The notes under the pieces: model-generated
Told to the model about the DNA's origin: nothing
Seen by the model: only the letters and a program-made list of their open reading frames with translations
The model's database searches: none
Part shown: piece by piece, positions 1 to 7,114 of the stretch
Layout of the letters: each line of letters opens with the position of its first letter
How positions within the stretch are numbered: the stretch's first letter is position 1
NCBI GenBank assembly: GCA_040403095.1
Contig: JBBALI010000010.1
Location: 1-64,000 of the forward strand
Reading direction: 5' to 3'
DNA from: JAQVCM01 sp040403095
GTDB lineage: Bacteria; Bacteroidota; Bacteroidia; Flavobacteriales_D; Crocinitomicaceae
DNA length: 64,000 nucleotides
Translations under genes and position numbers: made by a program

Positions 1-876
1 TGGATTGGTGATATTTGAAACAATTTGTGTATAAGTATTATTACATCCGTTTGTTCCTGTTAATGAGTAGGTTAAAGTGAAGATTTCTTGCGTTGTATAG
101 GTATGTGTTATGCCTGCTGCAGGAAAAGTAGGACCAGAAAAATTAGCTGTACCATCACCCCATTGAATTTGGAAATTTGAAATTCCAGCAGATGTATTTG
201 ACTCGTTGACTGTTAAGTTAAAACTGGTTCCATCACAATTTTTGAATGCAAAGCCATAATCTTCCAATGTCGAGACGGGAAGCGGTTTTACAGTAACAAC
301 TTGTGTTGAAGTAGAACTGCAACCATTTGCATTTGTGACTGTTAAAGTGACATTGTAATTCACATTTGTGGCACCAGTGGCGGAAAAGGTATGCGAAGGA
401 TTAGCAACAGTTGAAGTATTGCTACCAGAAGCGGGATCACCAAAATTCCATGAATAAGTCAGACCGTTTCCTGTTGAAGTATTTGTGAATTGAACTGGAA
501 CATTGCCACAAGCATTATTTGGTGTAAAAGTAAAATTAGCTGTTGGAGAATTTGAATTTGTTACCACAATTATGTCTGCATCTTGATTACAACCGTTTAC
601 GGTCAGCTCATATTGACCAGGACTAGTTGCGATTGGATTTGAACAATTATTACAACTCAATCCTGTTGCCGGATTTCCTGATGCTGTAGTCCAAGAGTAA
701 GTGTATGATCCACCACCTCCAGTTGCTGAAGCGTTTAATTGAACTCCAGTAGAACCAGCACAAAGAAAAACATCAGAACCTGCATTTACCTGCAAATTAT
801 TACACTGAGAAAAGATTAAATTCTGAAATGAAACCAAACAGAAAAAGAACAATAGTAGTTTGAATCTATTTAACAT
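1..876 (-). CDS. Secreted PKD-domain surface protein, N-terminal part (runs off left edge)
   Basis: The minus strand reads open for 292 codons from an ATG at 876 to the window edge with no stop. The product begins with a signal peptide (residues about 1-24, basic start, then LLLFFFCLV, cut near FSQC). Ig-like or PKD-like repeats follow. One repeat has the phrase SYSWNFGDPASG-like core (TYSWNFGDPASG), and others carry QIQWGDGTANF and YTYSWTTASGNP, which are typical PKD strands with a W-x-F/W-GD turn. Such proteins in Bacteroidota are usually large adhesin-like cell-surface proteins exported by type IX secretion, with a sorting tail at the C-terminus; that end lies outside the window, so the secretion route is inferred. 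No enzyme domain is visible in this part. Confidence 0.8.
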   Translation of the reverse strand, partial: MLNRFKLLLFFFCLVSFQNLIFSQCNNLQVNAGSDVFLCAGSTGVQLNASATGGGGSYTYSWTTASGNPATGLSCNNCSNPIATSPGQYELTVNGCNQDADIIVVTNSNSPTANFTFTPNNACGNVPVQFTNTSTGNGLTYSWNFGDPASGSNTSTVANPSHTFSATGATNVNYNVTLTVTNANGCSSTSTQVVTVKPLPVSTLEDYGFAFKNCDGTSFNLTVNESNTSAGISNFQIQWGDGTANFSGPTFPAAGITHTYTTQEIFTLTYSLTGTNGCNNTYTQIVSNITNP

Positions 877-1323
877 GAAATGAGCACTATACTTTTGAAT
901 TGCAAAGTTCGTCATTTTATTTTTATAACGCATACTTCAAATGACGTATATTTCTCAAATTAGTTCGCTTTCAAGCTGAAAAAGAATTGATTTTGTTAAA
1001 AAAAGGTTTTGTTAAATATTGAACGCTATTATTTAATTTCAAATTTACATTCACAATATTTTTTTTATCAAACGTAGAAATTCCGTTGAACAGATGGGGA
1101 CTTGAATGACCTTTGTATTTGAGAAATAAAAACTATATATCACAAATGAATTTAAAAAATGATAAGAATCAGTGCTTCTTTTTTCAAAATAGTTGAACAA
1201 GTTGACTGAATAAATGTTAAATTTGTTGAGTGAATATTTTAAATTTATTTCGGTCAATTTAAACGTTACTGAACTAAGTTTTAGAGGAGCTAATTCGAAA
1301 AAAAACAAACAAATTACTATCAC
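877..1323. other. Divergent intergenic region between PKD protein and paaA
   Basis: This AT-rich stretch lies between two divergently transcribed genes and should hold both promoters. I see no clear TAnnTTTG box with a well-spaced -33 element, no strong hairpin, and no convincing small gene. A 104-codon minus-strand open frame that overlaps the start of paaA has no family signature and looks like chance. Confidence 0.5.
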
Positions 1324-2274
1324 ATGAAAGATATTAATATTGAAGAAAAAGAGCGCGAATTTCAAGCGAAAATTGATGCTAACATCAAAATCGAACCCAA
1401 CGATTGGATGCCTGCAGAATATCGTAAAACATTGATTCGTCAGATTTCACAGCACGCACATTCTGAAATTGTTGGAATGTTGCCAGAAGGAAATTGGATT
1501 ACAAGAGCCCCAAATTTAAGAAGAAAGGCAGTTTTATTAGCGAAAGTGCAAGATGAAGCTGGTCACGGTTTGTACTTGTACAGTGCCGCAGAAACATTGG
1601 GCTCTGATCGCGAAGCATCCATTGACGATATGCATGCTGGAATAGCCAAATATTCATCTATTTTTAACTATCCAACCTTGTCTTGGGCAGATATGGGAAT
1701 GGTTGGTTGGTTAGTCGATGGAGCTGCTATCAGCAATCAAGTTCCGCTTTGCAGATGTTCTTATGGACCTTATGCGAGAGCAATGGTTCGTGTTTGCAAA
1801 GAAGAATCTTTTCACCAAAGACAAGGTTTTGAAATTGCATCTACATTGGCAAATGGAACGCCAGAACAAAAAGCCATGGCACAAGAATCTTTCAACAGAT
1901 GGTGGTGGCCGGCTTTGATGATGTTTGGTCCAACAGATGCTACTTCAAAGCATTCTGCATTATCCATGAAATGGAAAATCAAACGTGTTTCAAATGATGA
2001 ACTTCGTCAGCAGTTTGTAAATGTGACTGTTCCACAAGCAGCTTTGATTGGACTTACCATTCCGGATCCAGATTTGAAATGGAATGAAGAAAAACAAGGG
2101 TACGACTTTGGCACAATCAACTGGGAGGAATTCAATCAAGTTGTGCAAGGAAATGGTCCATGTAACAAAGAAAGATTAGATGCCCGAAGAAAAGCCAAAG
2201 AAAATGGCATTTGGGTGAGAGAAGCTGCGTTGGCTCATGCTGAAAAACGCAAAGCAAAAAAAATGGCTTCGTAA
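1324..2274 (+). CDS. paaA: 1,2-phenylacetyl-CoA epoxidase, catalytic subunit PaaA
   Basis: PaaA is the catalytic di-iron subunit of the multicomponent oxygenase that converts phenylacetyl-CoA to its ring-1,2-epoxide, the first ring-attacking step of aerobic phenylacetate breakdown. The 316-residue length fits the family. Ferritin-like ligand motifs are visible: Glu48 in HSEIVGMLPEGNW, Glu78 and His81 in KVQDEAGHGLYLY, and Glu161 and His164 in CKEESFHQRQG. The ATG start gives the usual N-terminus. paaB, paaC and paaD follow on the same strand with gaps of 30 and 65 nt and one short overlap, which indicates an operon. The electron-transfer subunit PaaE is not in the window. Confidence 0.96.
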   Translation: MKDINIEEKEREFQAKIDANIKIEPNDWMPAEYRKTLIRQISQHAHSEIVGMLPEGNWITRAPNLRRKAVLLAKVQDEAGHGLYLYSAAETLGSDREASIDDMHAGIAKYSSIFNYPTLSWADMGMVGWLVDGAAISNQVPLCRCSYGPYARAMVRVCKEESFHQRQGFEIASTLANGTPEQKAMAQESFNRWWWPALMMFGPTDATSKHSALSMKWKIKRVSNDELRQQFVNVTVPQAALIGLTIPDPDLKWNEEKQGYDFGTINWEEFNQVVQGNGPCNKERLDARRKAKENGIWVREAALAHAEKRKAKKMAS

Positions 2275-2304
2275 AATTGATTTTTACATTTTAAAACATA
2301 GATT

Positions 2305-2592
2305 ATGAGTTCAAATGAATGGCCATTGTGGGAGGTATTTATCCGAAGTAAACAAGGATTAAGTCACAAACACGTTGGAAGTTTGCGTGCTGCTGATGCG
2401 GAAAATGCAATCAATAACGCAAGAGATGTTTACACGAGAAGAAGCGAAGGAATTAGCATTTGGGTGGTTGAATCAAAATTGATTGCTGCATCAGATCCGA
2501 AAGAAGCTGATTCTCTTTTCGATCCAGCGGATACCAAAATTTACAGACATCCCACTTTTTACGAAGTGCCAGATGGTATCATGCACATGTAA
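2305..2592 (+). CDS. paaB: 1,2-phenylacetyl-CoA epoxidase subunit PaaB
   Basis: PaaB is a small subunit that bridges PaaAC heterodimers in the epoxidase complex. The 95-residue product has the family start NEWPLWEVFIRSKQGLSHKH and the conserved stretch AENAINNARDVYTRR, and its length is typical. It lies 30 nt after paaA and 65 nt before paaC in the same orientation, so it is almost certainly co-transcribed. No catalytic residues are expected. Confidence 0.95.
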   Translation: MSSNEWPLWEVFIRSKQGLSHKHVGSLRAADAENAINNARDVYTRRSEGISIWVVESKLIAASDPKEADSLFDPADTKIYRHPTFYEVPDGIMHM

Positions 2593-2657
2593 ATAATTTC
2601 AAAATCAATTTTTAATATTTTCTCTCTGAAATAATTAAATTTTACATTCAATTCAAA

Positions 2658-3416
2658 ATGAATAAACAAGAGGCAATTTTAGAATATACTTTGCGCATTG
2701 CTGATGATAGTTTGATTTTAGGGCATAGAGTTTCTGAATGGTGCGGTCACGGACCAATCCTGGAGGAAGACATCGCTTTGACAAACATTGCTTTGGATTT
2801 AATCGGACAAGCGACAAACTTTTTTGATTACGCTGCAAAAGTGCAGGATCAAGGAAAAACTTGTGATGACTTGGCCTTTTTGAGACTTGAAAGAGAATAC
2901 AAAAATGTACTTTTAGTTGAACAAAAAAATGGCCATTTTGGCGATACGATAGCACGCCAATTTTTCTTTGATGTTTTCAGAAAATCATACTTCGAAGCAT
3001 TGTCAAAAAGTGCAGATAAAGATTTAGCTGGAATTGCTGAAAAATCATTGAAAGAAACGCAATATCATCTGAAACATTCTTCCGAATGGATAATCAGATT
3101 GGGAGATGGAACGCAAGAATCACACGATAAAATTCAAGAATCCGTAAATCACTTATGGAAATTCACAAATGAATTGTTTTTCATGGATCAAGTGGATGAA
3201 TTACTTATCAAAGAAAACATCGCCGTTGATTTGGAATCACTGAAATCGTCATGGAATAGCTATGTCAATGAAATTTTCCAACAAGCAACATTGACAATTC
3301 CGACCAATGGATGGCAACAAGCTGGTGGAAGAAAAGGACTGCATTCTGAACACATGGGTTATGCTTTGGCTGAATTGCAATACATGCAACGCGCTTATCC
3401 AAACATGCAATGGTAA
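2658..3416 (+). CDS. paaC: 1,2-phenylacetyl-CoA epoxidase, structural subunit PaaC
   Basis: PaaC is the ferritin-fold partner of PaaA; in the family it lacks a working di-iron site and serves a structural role. The 252-residue protein begins with a helix carrying RIADDSLILGHRVSEWCG, then DIALTNIALDLIGQA, and ends with the conserved GGRKGLHSEHMGYALAELQ. These are standard PaaC landmarks. Its stop overlaps the start of paaD by 7 nt, suggesting translational coupling. Confidence 0.95.
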   Translation: MNKQEAILEYTLRIADDSLILGHRVSEWCGHGPILEEDIALTNIALDLIGQATNFFDYAAKVQDQGKTCDDLAFLRLEREYKNVLLVEQKNGHFGDTIARQFFFDVFRKSYFEALSKSADKDLAGIAEKSLKETQYHLKHSSEWIIRLGDGTQESHDKIQESVNHLWKFTNELFFMDQVDELLIKENIAVDLESLKSSWNSYVNEIFQQATLTIPTNGWQQAGGRKGLHSEHMGYALAELQYMQRAYPNMQW

Positions 3417-3892
3417 CAAAAGATAAAATTTGGGAACTTCTAACTCAGGTTTTTGACCCGGAAGTTCCCGTTTTAAATATCATCGATTTAGGCATTGTTA
3501 GATCTGTCGAATTGAACGAGAATAATTGCAAAGTAACCATTACGCCTACCTACAGCGGTTGCCCGGCAATGAAAACAATTGAGGAAGATATTCAAAAATT
3601 GTTCAAGGAGCATGAAATTGAAATCGAAATTGAATCCACGCTCTCCCCTGCTTGGACAACTGATTGGATTTCTGAAAACGGAAGAAATAAACTCAGAGAA
3701 TACGGGATTGCACCACCAGAAAACGAAGTAGATAAAAGTGTGCTTTTCGCAGAGGCGACTGTTGTTCCCTGTCCTTTGTGTAAATCCAAAAACACCAAAA
3801 TGGTGAGTTTATTTGGAAGTACAGCCTGCAAAGCGCATTACCAATGCAATGAATGTTTAGAGCCTTTTGATTATTTCAAATGTTTGAGGTAA
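3410..3892 (+). CDS. paaD: Phenylacetate oxygenase maturation factor PaaD (MIP18/DUF59 family)
   Basis: PaaD belongs to the MIP18/SufT (DUF59) family and is thought to help mature an iron centre of the epoxidase system. The N-terminal half (about residues 5-95) has the hallmark FDPEVPVLNIIDLGIV and TPTYSGCPAMKTIEEDI with the conserved Cys. The C-terminal tail carries CPLC and CNEC pairs, a likely zinc or metal knuckle characteristic of PaaD rather than other DUF59 proteins. The start overlaps paaC. The 3' end forms one arm of a hairpin shared with the convergent nitroreductase gene. Confidence 0.93.
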   Translation: MVTKDKIWELLTQVFDPEVPVLNIIDLGIVRSVELNENNCKVTITPTYSGCPAMKTIEEDIQKLFKEHEIEIEIESTLSPAWTTDWISENGRNKLREYGIAPPENEVDKSVLFAEATVVPCPLCKSKNTKMVSLFGSTACKAHYQCNECLEPFDYFKCLR

Positions 3893-3910
3893 TCTAAATC
3901 ACCTCAAACA
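3881..3910. terminator. Hairpin shared by the convergent 3' ends of paaD and the nitroreductase gene
   Basis: TGTTTGAGGT (3881-3890) and ACCTCAAACA (3901-3910) are perfect 10-bp inverted arms around a 10-nt loop that contains both stop codons. The arms are coding sequence of the two opposing genes. No strong T-run follows on either side, so intrinsic termination is possible but not certain; it could also protect 3' ends. Confidence 0.55.
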
Positions 3911-4526
3911 AATCTTCTTGATTTTTTCTGACTTTTTTCAAATGTTGATAATTATCATCTGCAGATCTATAGCCTAGTGCACAAACTACTGTAGCGTGGA
4001 GATTCTTTTCAGATAATCCTAAAATCTCATCATAAGCATCAGCAATAAATCCTTCCATTGGTGTTGCATCAATGCGCAATTGCGCTGCGGCATGCAATAA
4101 ATGACCTAACGCAATGTAAACTTGCTTAGAATTGGACGTCAAATTTTCTTGCGCTTCTTTCGAAACGACTGAATTGTGAAGATGATTTCTAAAACCAGCT
4201 AAATTTTCTATTTCTATGTTTCTATGTTTCGCGTTCAAGTGCAGATAATCTTCTACAAATGCTGCGTCGATGTCTTTTACGGCACACATGACAATCAAAT
4301 GTGAAGCATCTGTAATTTGAGATTGACCAAAAGATTTTTCCTTCAATTTTTCTCTAATTTCAGTATTCTCAATAATTAGAAATTTAAATGGTTGGAGTCC
4401 GTTGGAAGTTGGAACTAGGGTCAACACATTTTTCAAAATATCTAAATCTGATGCATTTATTTTTTTGGAGGAATCGAATTTTTTGGTGGCATAGCGCCAG
4501 TTTAAATCTTCTATAATTTGACTCAT
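3894..4526 (-). CDS. Nitroreductase family NAD(P)H-dependent oxidoreductase (NfsB-like)
   Basis: A 210-residue FMN-dependent nitroreductase-fold protein. The N-terminus LNWRYATKKFDSSKKI and the following LVPTSNGLQPFKFLII match the FMN phosphate-binding Arg and Ser/Asn contacts of the NfsB branch. The C-terminal half has GHLLHAAAQLRIDATPMEGF and VVCALGYRSADDNYQ, also typical. These enzymes reduce nitro compounds or quinones in the cytoplasm; the physiological substrate cannot be told from sequence. It converges on paaD with 1 nt between stops. A TACTTTTG box lies 33 nt before its ATG. Confidence 0.9.
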   Translation of the reverse strand: MSQIIEDLNWRYATKKFDSSKKINASDLDILKNVLTLVPTSNGLQPFKFLIIENTEIREKLKEKSFGQSQITDASHLIVMCAVKDIDAAFVEDYLHLNAKHRNIEIENLAGFRNHLHNSVVSKEAQENLTSNSKQVYIALGHLLHAAAQLRIDATPMEGFIADAYDEILGLSEKNLHATVVCALGYRSADDNYQHLKKVRKNQEDLFEVI

Positions 4527-4559
4527 TTGAGAACTTAATTTGTTAATTGTTTATAAATG

Positions 4560-4567
4560 CAAAAGTA
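4560..4567 (-). promoter_or_regulatory. Candidate -7 box (TACTTTTG) for the nitroreductase gene
   Basis: On the minus strand the word TACTTTTG matches the Bacteroidota -7 consensus TAnnTTTG. It ends 33 nt before the ATG at 4526. No clear -33 TTTG was found. Confidence 0.45.
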
Positions 4568-4583
4568 CCTATTTAATTGAAAA

Positions 4584-5456
4584 TTAAACTATCATAGGCA
4601 CTTCCATAATCAACAATTTGGAAGCAGTTTTTGTTTCAAAACAAACATTTTCCGTTTCCCACATTCCAAAACCATCTCTTCTTTCCAAAAGCTGATCATT
4701 GGCAGTCAACTGACCATCAATTAGAAACACGTATACACCGTTGTTTTTGTCTTTCAAATCATATTCAAAAGTTTTTCCAGCTTCAAATTCACCCAAATGA
4801 AACCAAGCGTTTTGATGAATCCACACACCATCGTCATCGACAGTTGGAGAAAGAATTTGGTGCAATTGATTTTTCATTTTTGTCTCATCCAACGTAATTT
4901 GATCGTAGCGAGGTGTTACATCTCTTTTGTTTGGAAACAACCAAATTTGCAACAATTCGACTTTATCCTCGGCGTTTGCGTTGAATTCACTGTGCTTAAT
5001 GCCCGTTCCCGCACTCATCACTTGGATATCTCCAGATTTGATTGTCGTACCATTTCCCATCGAATCTTTGTGCGCCAAATCTCCCAACAATGGAATCGTG
5101 ATGATTTCCATATTGTCATGTGGATGCGTTCCAAACCCCATTCCGCCTGCAATGCTGTCATCATTCAAAACGCGCAAAGCGCCGAAGTGAACTCGATCAG
5201 GATTGTAATAGTTAGCAAAACTAAAACTGTGTGATGATTCTAGCCAACCATGATTTGCATAACCTCTGGTACTGGCTTTGTGTAGTATTGTTTTCATTGT
5301 TTTTTCTTCTTTGTTTGGTAAATGATTGAATCCAACTTGTTGCATTAATTCATCGTAAGTAGATTTTTTCTCTTCTTTTGCAAATGCAAGATTGGAACCT
5401 GTAGCTGCTGCAGCAACTCCTAAAATGGTACTTTTTACAAATGTTTTGCGATCCAT
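4584..5456 (-). CDS. Pirin family protein with a Tat-like export signal
   Basis: Residues from about 54 onward form a two-domain cupin of the pirin family. The N-terminal cupin shows the metal-site motif FGTHPHDNMEI and the downstream GIKHSEFNA, which carry the His and Glu ligands. The N-terminal 53 residues are extra: MDRKTFVKS, then an Ala-rich hydrophobic stretch ending LAFA, which resembles a twin-arginine-type signal (RK pair) with a cleavage site. The normal pirin start would be the internal Met54 (position 5297), so a cytoplasmic form from that start remains possible. Bacterial pirins include quercetinase-like enzymes and redox-sensitive regulators; the substrate here is unknown. A TATCTTTG promoter box lies 28 nt upstream of the first ATG, which supports the long form. 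Confidence 0.88.
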   Translation of the reverse strand: MDRKTFVKSTILGVAAAATGSNLAFAKEEKKSTYDELMQQVGFNHLPNKEEKTMKTILHKASTRGYANHGWLESSHSFSFANYYNPDRVHFGALRVLNDDSIAGGMGFGTHPHDNMEIITIPLLGDLAHKDSMGNGTTIKSGDIQVMSAGTGIKHSEFNANAEDKVELLQIWLFPNKRDVTPRYDQITLDETKMKNQLHQILSPTVDDDGVWIHQNAWFHLGEFEAGKTFEYDLKDKNNGVYVFLIDGQLTANDQLLERRDGFGMWETENVCFETKTASKLLIMEVPMIV

Positions 5457-5842
5457 AATGTTGAACTTTGAATGTTAATTAGAACAAAGATAATAAATTA
5501 TTTTAATTTATCTACCATGGTAAATATATTTTTTTTTAATATCATGTTTTGCTGACAACATTAGCACAAGCTCAGTCGTAAAACATTTCACCGACACGCT
5601 TAAAAACGCACAAACCAACTTATATTTCAAAAAAAAGAAATAATAAAAAAACACTTTTTCAATATAATCTCGACTTAATAAAACTTGCGCCGCGCGTAAG
5701 AGAAACATTGGCGCCTTGCATCATTCGAAAAAAGTTGATTGTAAGCAAAAGAACTAATAAACTCTTTTTTAACTATTTCTCTATTGCAACCCAAGATATT
5801 TTAAATAAATTAGCAATCTAATTAATTTAAAATATTGGTGAA
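5457..5842. other. Divergent intergenic region, no clear gene
   Basis: This is a 386-nt AT-rich gap between the pirin gene and the membrane protein at 5843. A 66-codon minus-strand open frame inside it has no recognisable features and low-complexity codons, so I do not call it. Apart from the pirin promoter box I see no distinct structure. Confidence 0.5.
5485..5492 (-). promoter_or_regulatory. Candidate -7 box (TATCTTTG) for the exported pirin
   Basis: TATCTTTG on the minus strand is a perfect match to TAnnTTTG and lies 28 nt before the ATG at 5456. The distance allows a short leader. Confidence 0.5.
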
Positions 5843-6844
5843 ATGATTTTTATTTGGAGAGGAATTGGACTAATCGTCCCAATTTTATTAGTTGTAATTG
5901 GATATATTGTATCCCTATTTTATGAGGACAAAACTTTAGGCAACACAAATTTATTAGGTTGGGCATTTTTTTATTCCTCCATCATTTTCATTTTAGTAGG
6001 CTTGGCAATTGTGCTTCCATCTGAGGACGAAAAAAGTAAAACTGGTAAAAAGTTAAATTTATGGAAGCATAGCTTCTTCTATATACCTGTTTTATTTTGG
6101 GGAATGATATTTCTAATTTTATGTATTTATCTATTGCTGATTTATAATCCAAATCCGGTAAATACCTTTGATAGCGAAATGTTTAATAATCAAAAAACCG
6201 ATGCTGAATCAACTACAATCCACTTCTACAATCCAAGTGGTGATTCAATACGGTATTCGATTGTTGATGTAAATGGTGAAGAAGAAATTGCAGAATTGGC
6301 TAGCTATGCTTCAGAGGTAATATCTTCTACAGGAGAAAAAGATGAATGTTATTTATTTGGTGGTAGAACGCTTGATGGAGAATTTAGGATGTTTATTCAG
6401 CCAAAAGATGAAAAAAACTACGATAAAAATAAATATAGGTTGATTAAAGAAGATGGAGATAATATTTATATGCGAAGAGTCAAAAAGCCGACCATTGAAA
6501 CAAATGATGTTGATGATGTTTGGATTTTGGTGGATTCAGAGTATAAACTTGCTTTAATCGATGTAACAAACATTTATTCAAATGGAAAGCTCAAAAGAGA
6601 TTTGATCAATAAAGTGAACTGGTCAGAAAAAATTAACCAAAAATATGCTGGTGATGATATCATTGAAGTAGATTTGGTTCATCCACAAGAAGATGGAACT
6701 ATTGAGGTTATAAGTCCAAATACAGCTTTTACAGAAGAAATTAATACAAAGACAAAAATTTATTTCCTTCTTGACTATTTAAGTGATGAAGATTTGAACA
6801 ATAAATTTATCGCGGAAGAAATTGTGCGTTTAACGACGGACTGA
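5843..6844 (+). CDS. Hypothetical membrane protein, three N-terminal TM helices
   Basis: I do not recognise a family. The 333-residue product has three hydrophobic segments near residues 5-26, 40-60 and 77-104, then a long hydrophilic part of about 225 residues rich in Asp, Glu and Lys, with alternating beta-like patches (TTIHFYNPSGDSIRYSIVDV, RTLDGEFRMFIQPKDEKN). This predicts an inner-membrane anchor with a soluble C-terminal domain; the number of helices suggests that domain lies opposite the N-terminus. The gene stands alone on the plus strand and ends with a strong terminator, so it is probably a single transcription unit. Confidence 0.8.
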   Translation: MIFIWRGIGLIVPILLVVIGYIVSLFYEDKTLGNTNLLGWAFFYSSIIFILVGLAIVLPSEDEKSKTGKKLNLWKHSFFYIPVLFWGMIFLILCIYLLLIYNPNPVNTFDSEMFNNQKTDAESTTIHFYNPSGDSIRYSIVDVNGEEEIAELASYASEVISSTGEKDECYLFGGRTLDGEFRMFIQPKDEKNYDKNKYRLIKEDGDNIYMRRVKKPTIETNDVDDVWILVDSEYKLALIDVTNIYSNGKLKRDLINKVNWSEKINQKYAGDDIIEVDLVHPQEDGTIEVISPNTAFTEEINTKTKIYFLLDYLSDEDLNNKFIAEEIVRLTTD

Positions 6845-6874
6845 AAATACAGTTGAAAAGCTAATTTGAATCTT

Positions 6875-6918
6875 AGGGCAAAAATCAGTGAATTATTGAT
6901 TTTTGCCCTATTTTTTTT
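6875..6918 (+). terminator. Strong rho-independent terminator after the 5843 gene
   Basis: A perfect 13-bp stem, AGGGCAAAAATCA with TGATTTTTGCCCT, encloses a 9-nt loop. One A and then eight T follow on the plus strand. It starts 30 nt after the stop codon of the upstream membrane protein gene. Confidence 0.88.
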
Positions 6919-7084
6919 AGCTGAAATGAATTATAAAACCACTTTTTTACTAAGTATTCTCAGAACTAATTCAATTAAGTTTAATTTATTAGTGAGAAAA
7001 AAGAAAGAATGAAAATGCAAAAACTTTCTTGATAACTTTCATCAAATCGTTCATTAATTTTCGATTTTATAAATCTTAATTACC

Positions 7085-7092
7085 TATCTTTA
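7085..7092 (+). promoter_or_regulatory. Candidate -7 box (TATCTTTA) for dnaE
   Basis: TATCTTTA differs from TAnnTTTG only in the last base and ends 22 nt before the dnaE ATG. No good -33 element is seen at the usual distance, so the call is tentative. Confidence 0.35.
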
Positions 7093-7114
7093 TACTCCCA
7101 AAATTCCCCAAAGA

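Noticed and set aside
1051..1365. 104-codon minus-strand open frame overlapping the start of paaA
   Set aside because: It overlaps a certain gene, has no family signature and consists of low-complexity Phe/Asn/Leu codons from AT-rich DNA.
5508..5708. 66-codon minus-strand open frame in the gap upstream of the 5843 gene
   Set aside because: No recognisable domain, no promoter-like box in place and composition expected of AT-rich spacer.
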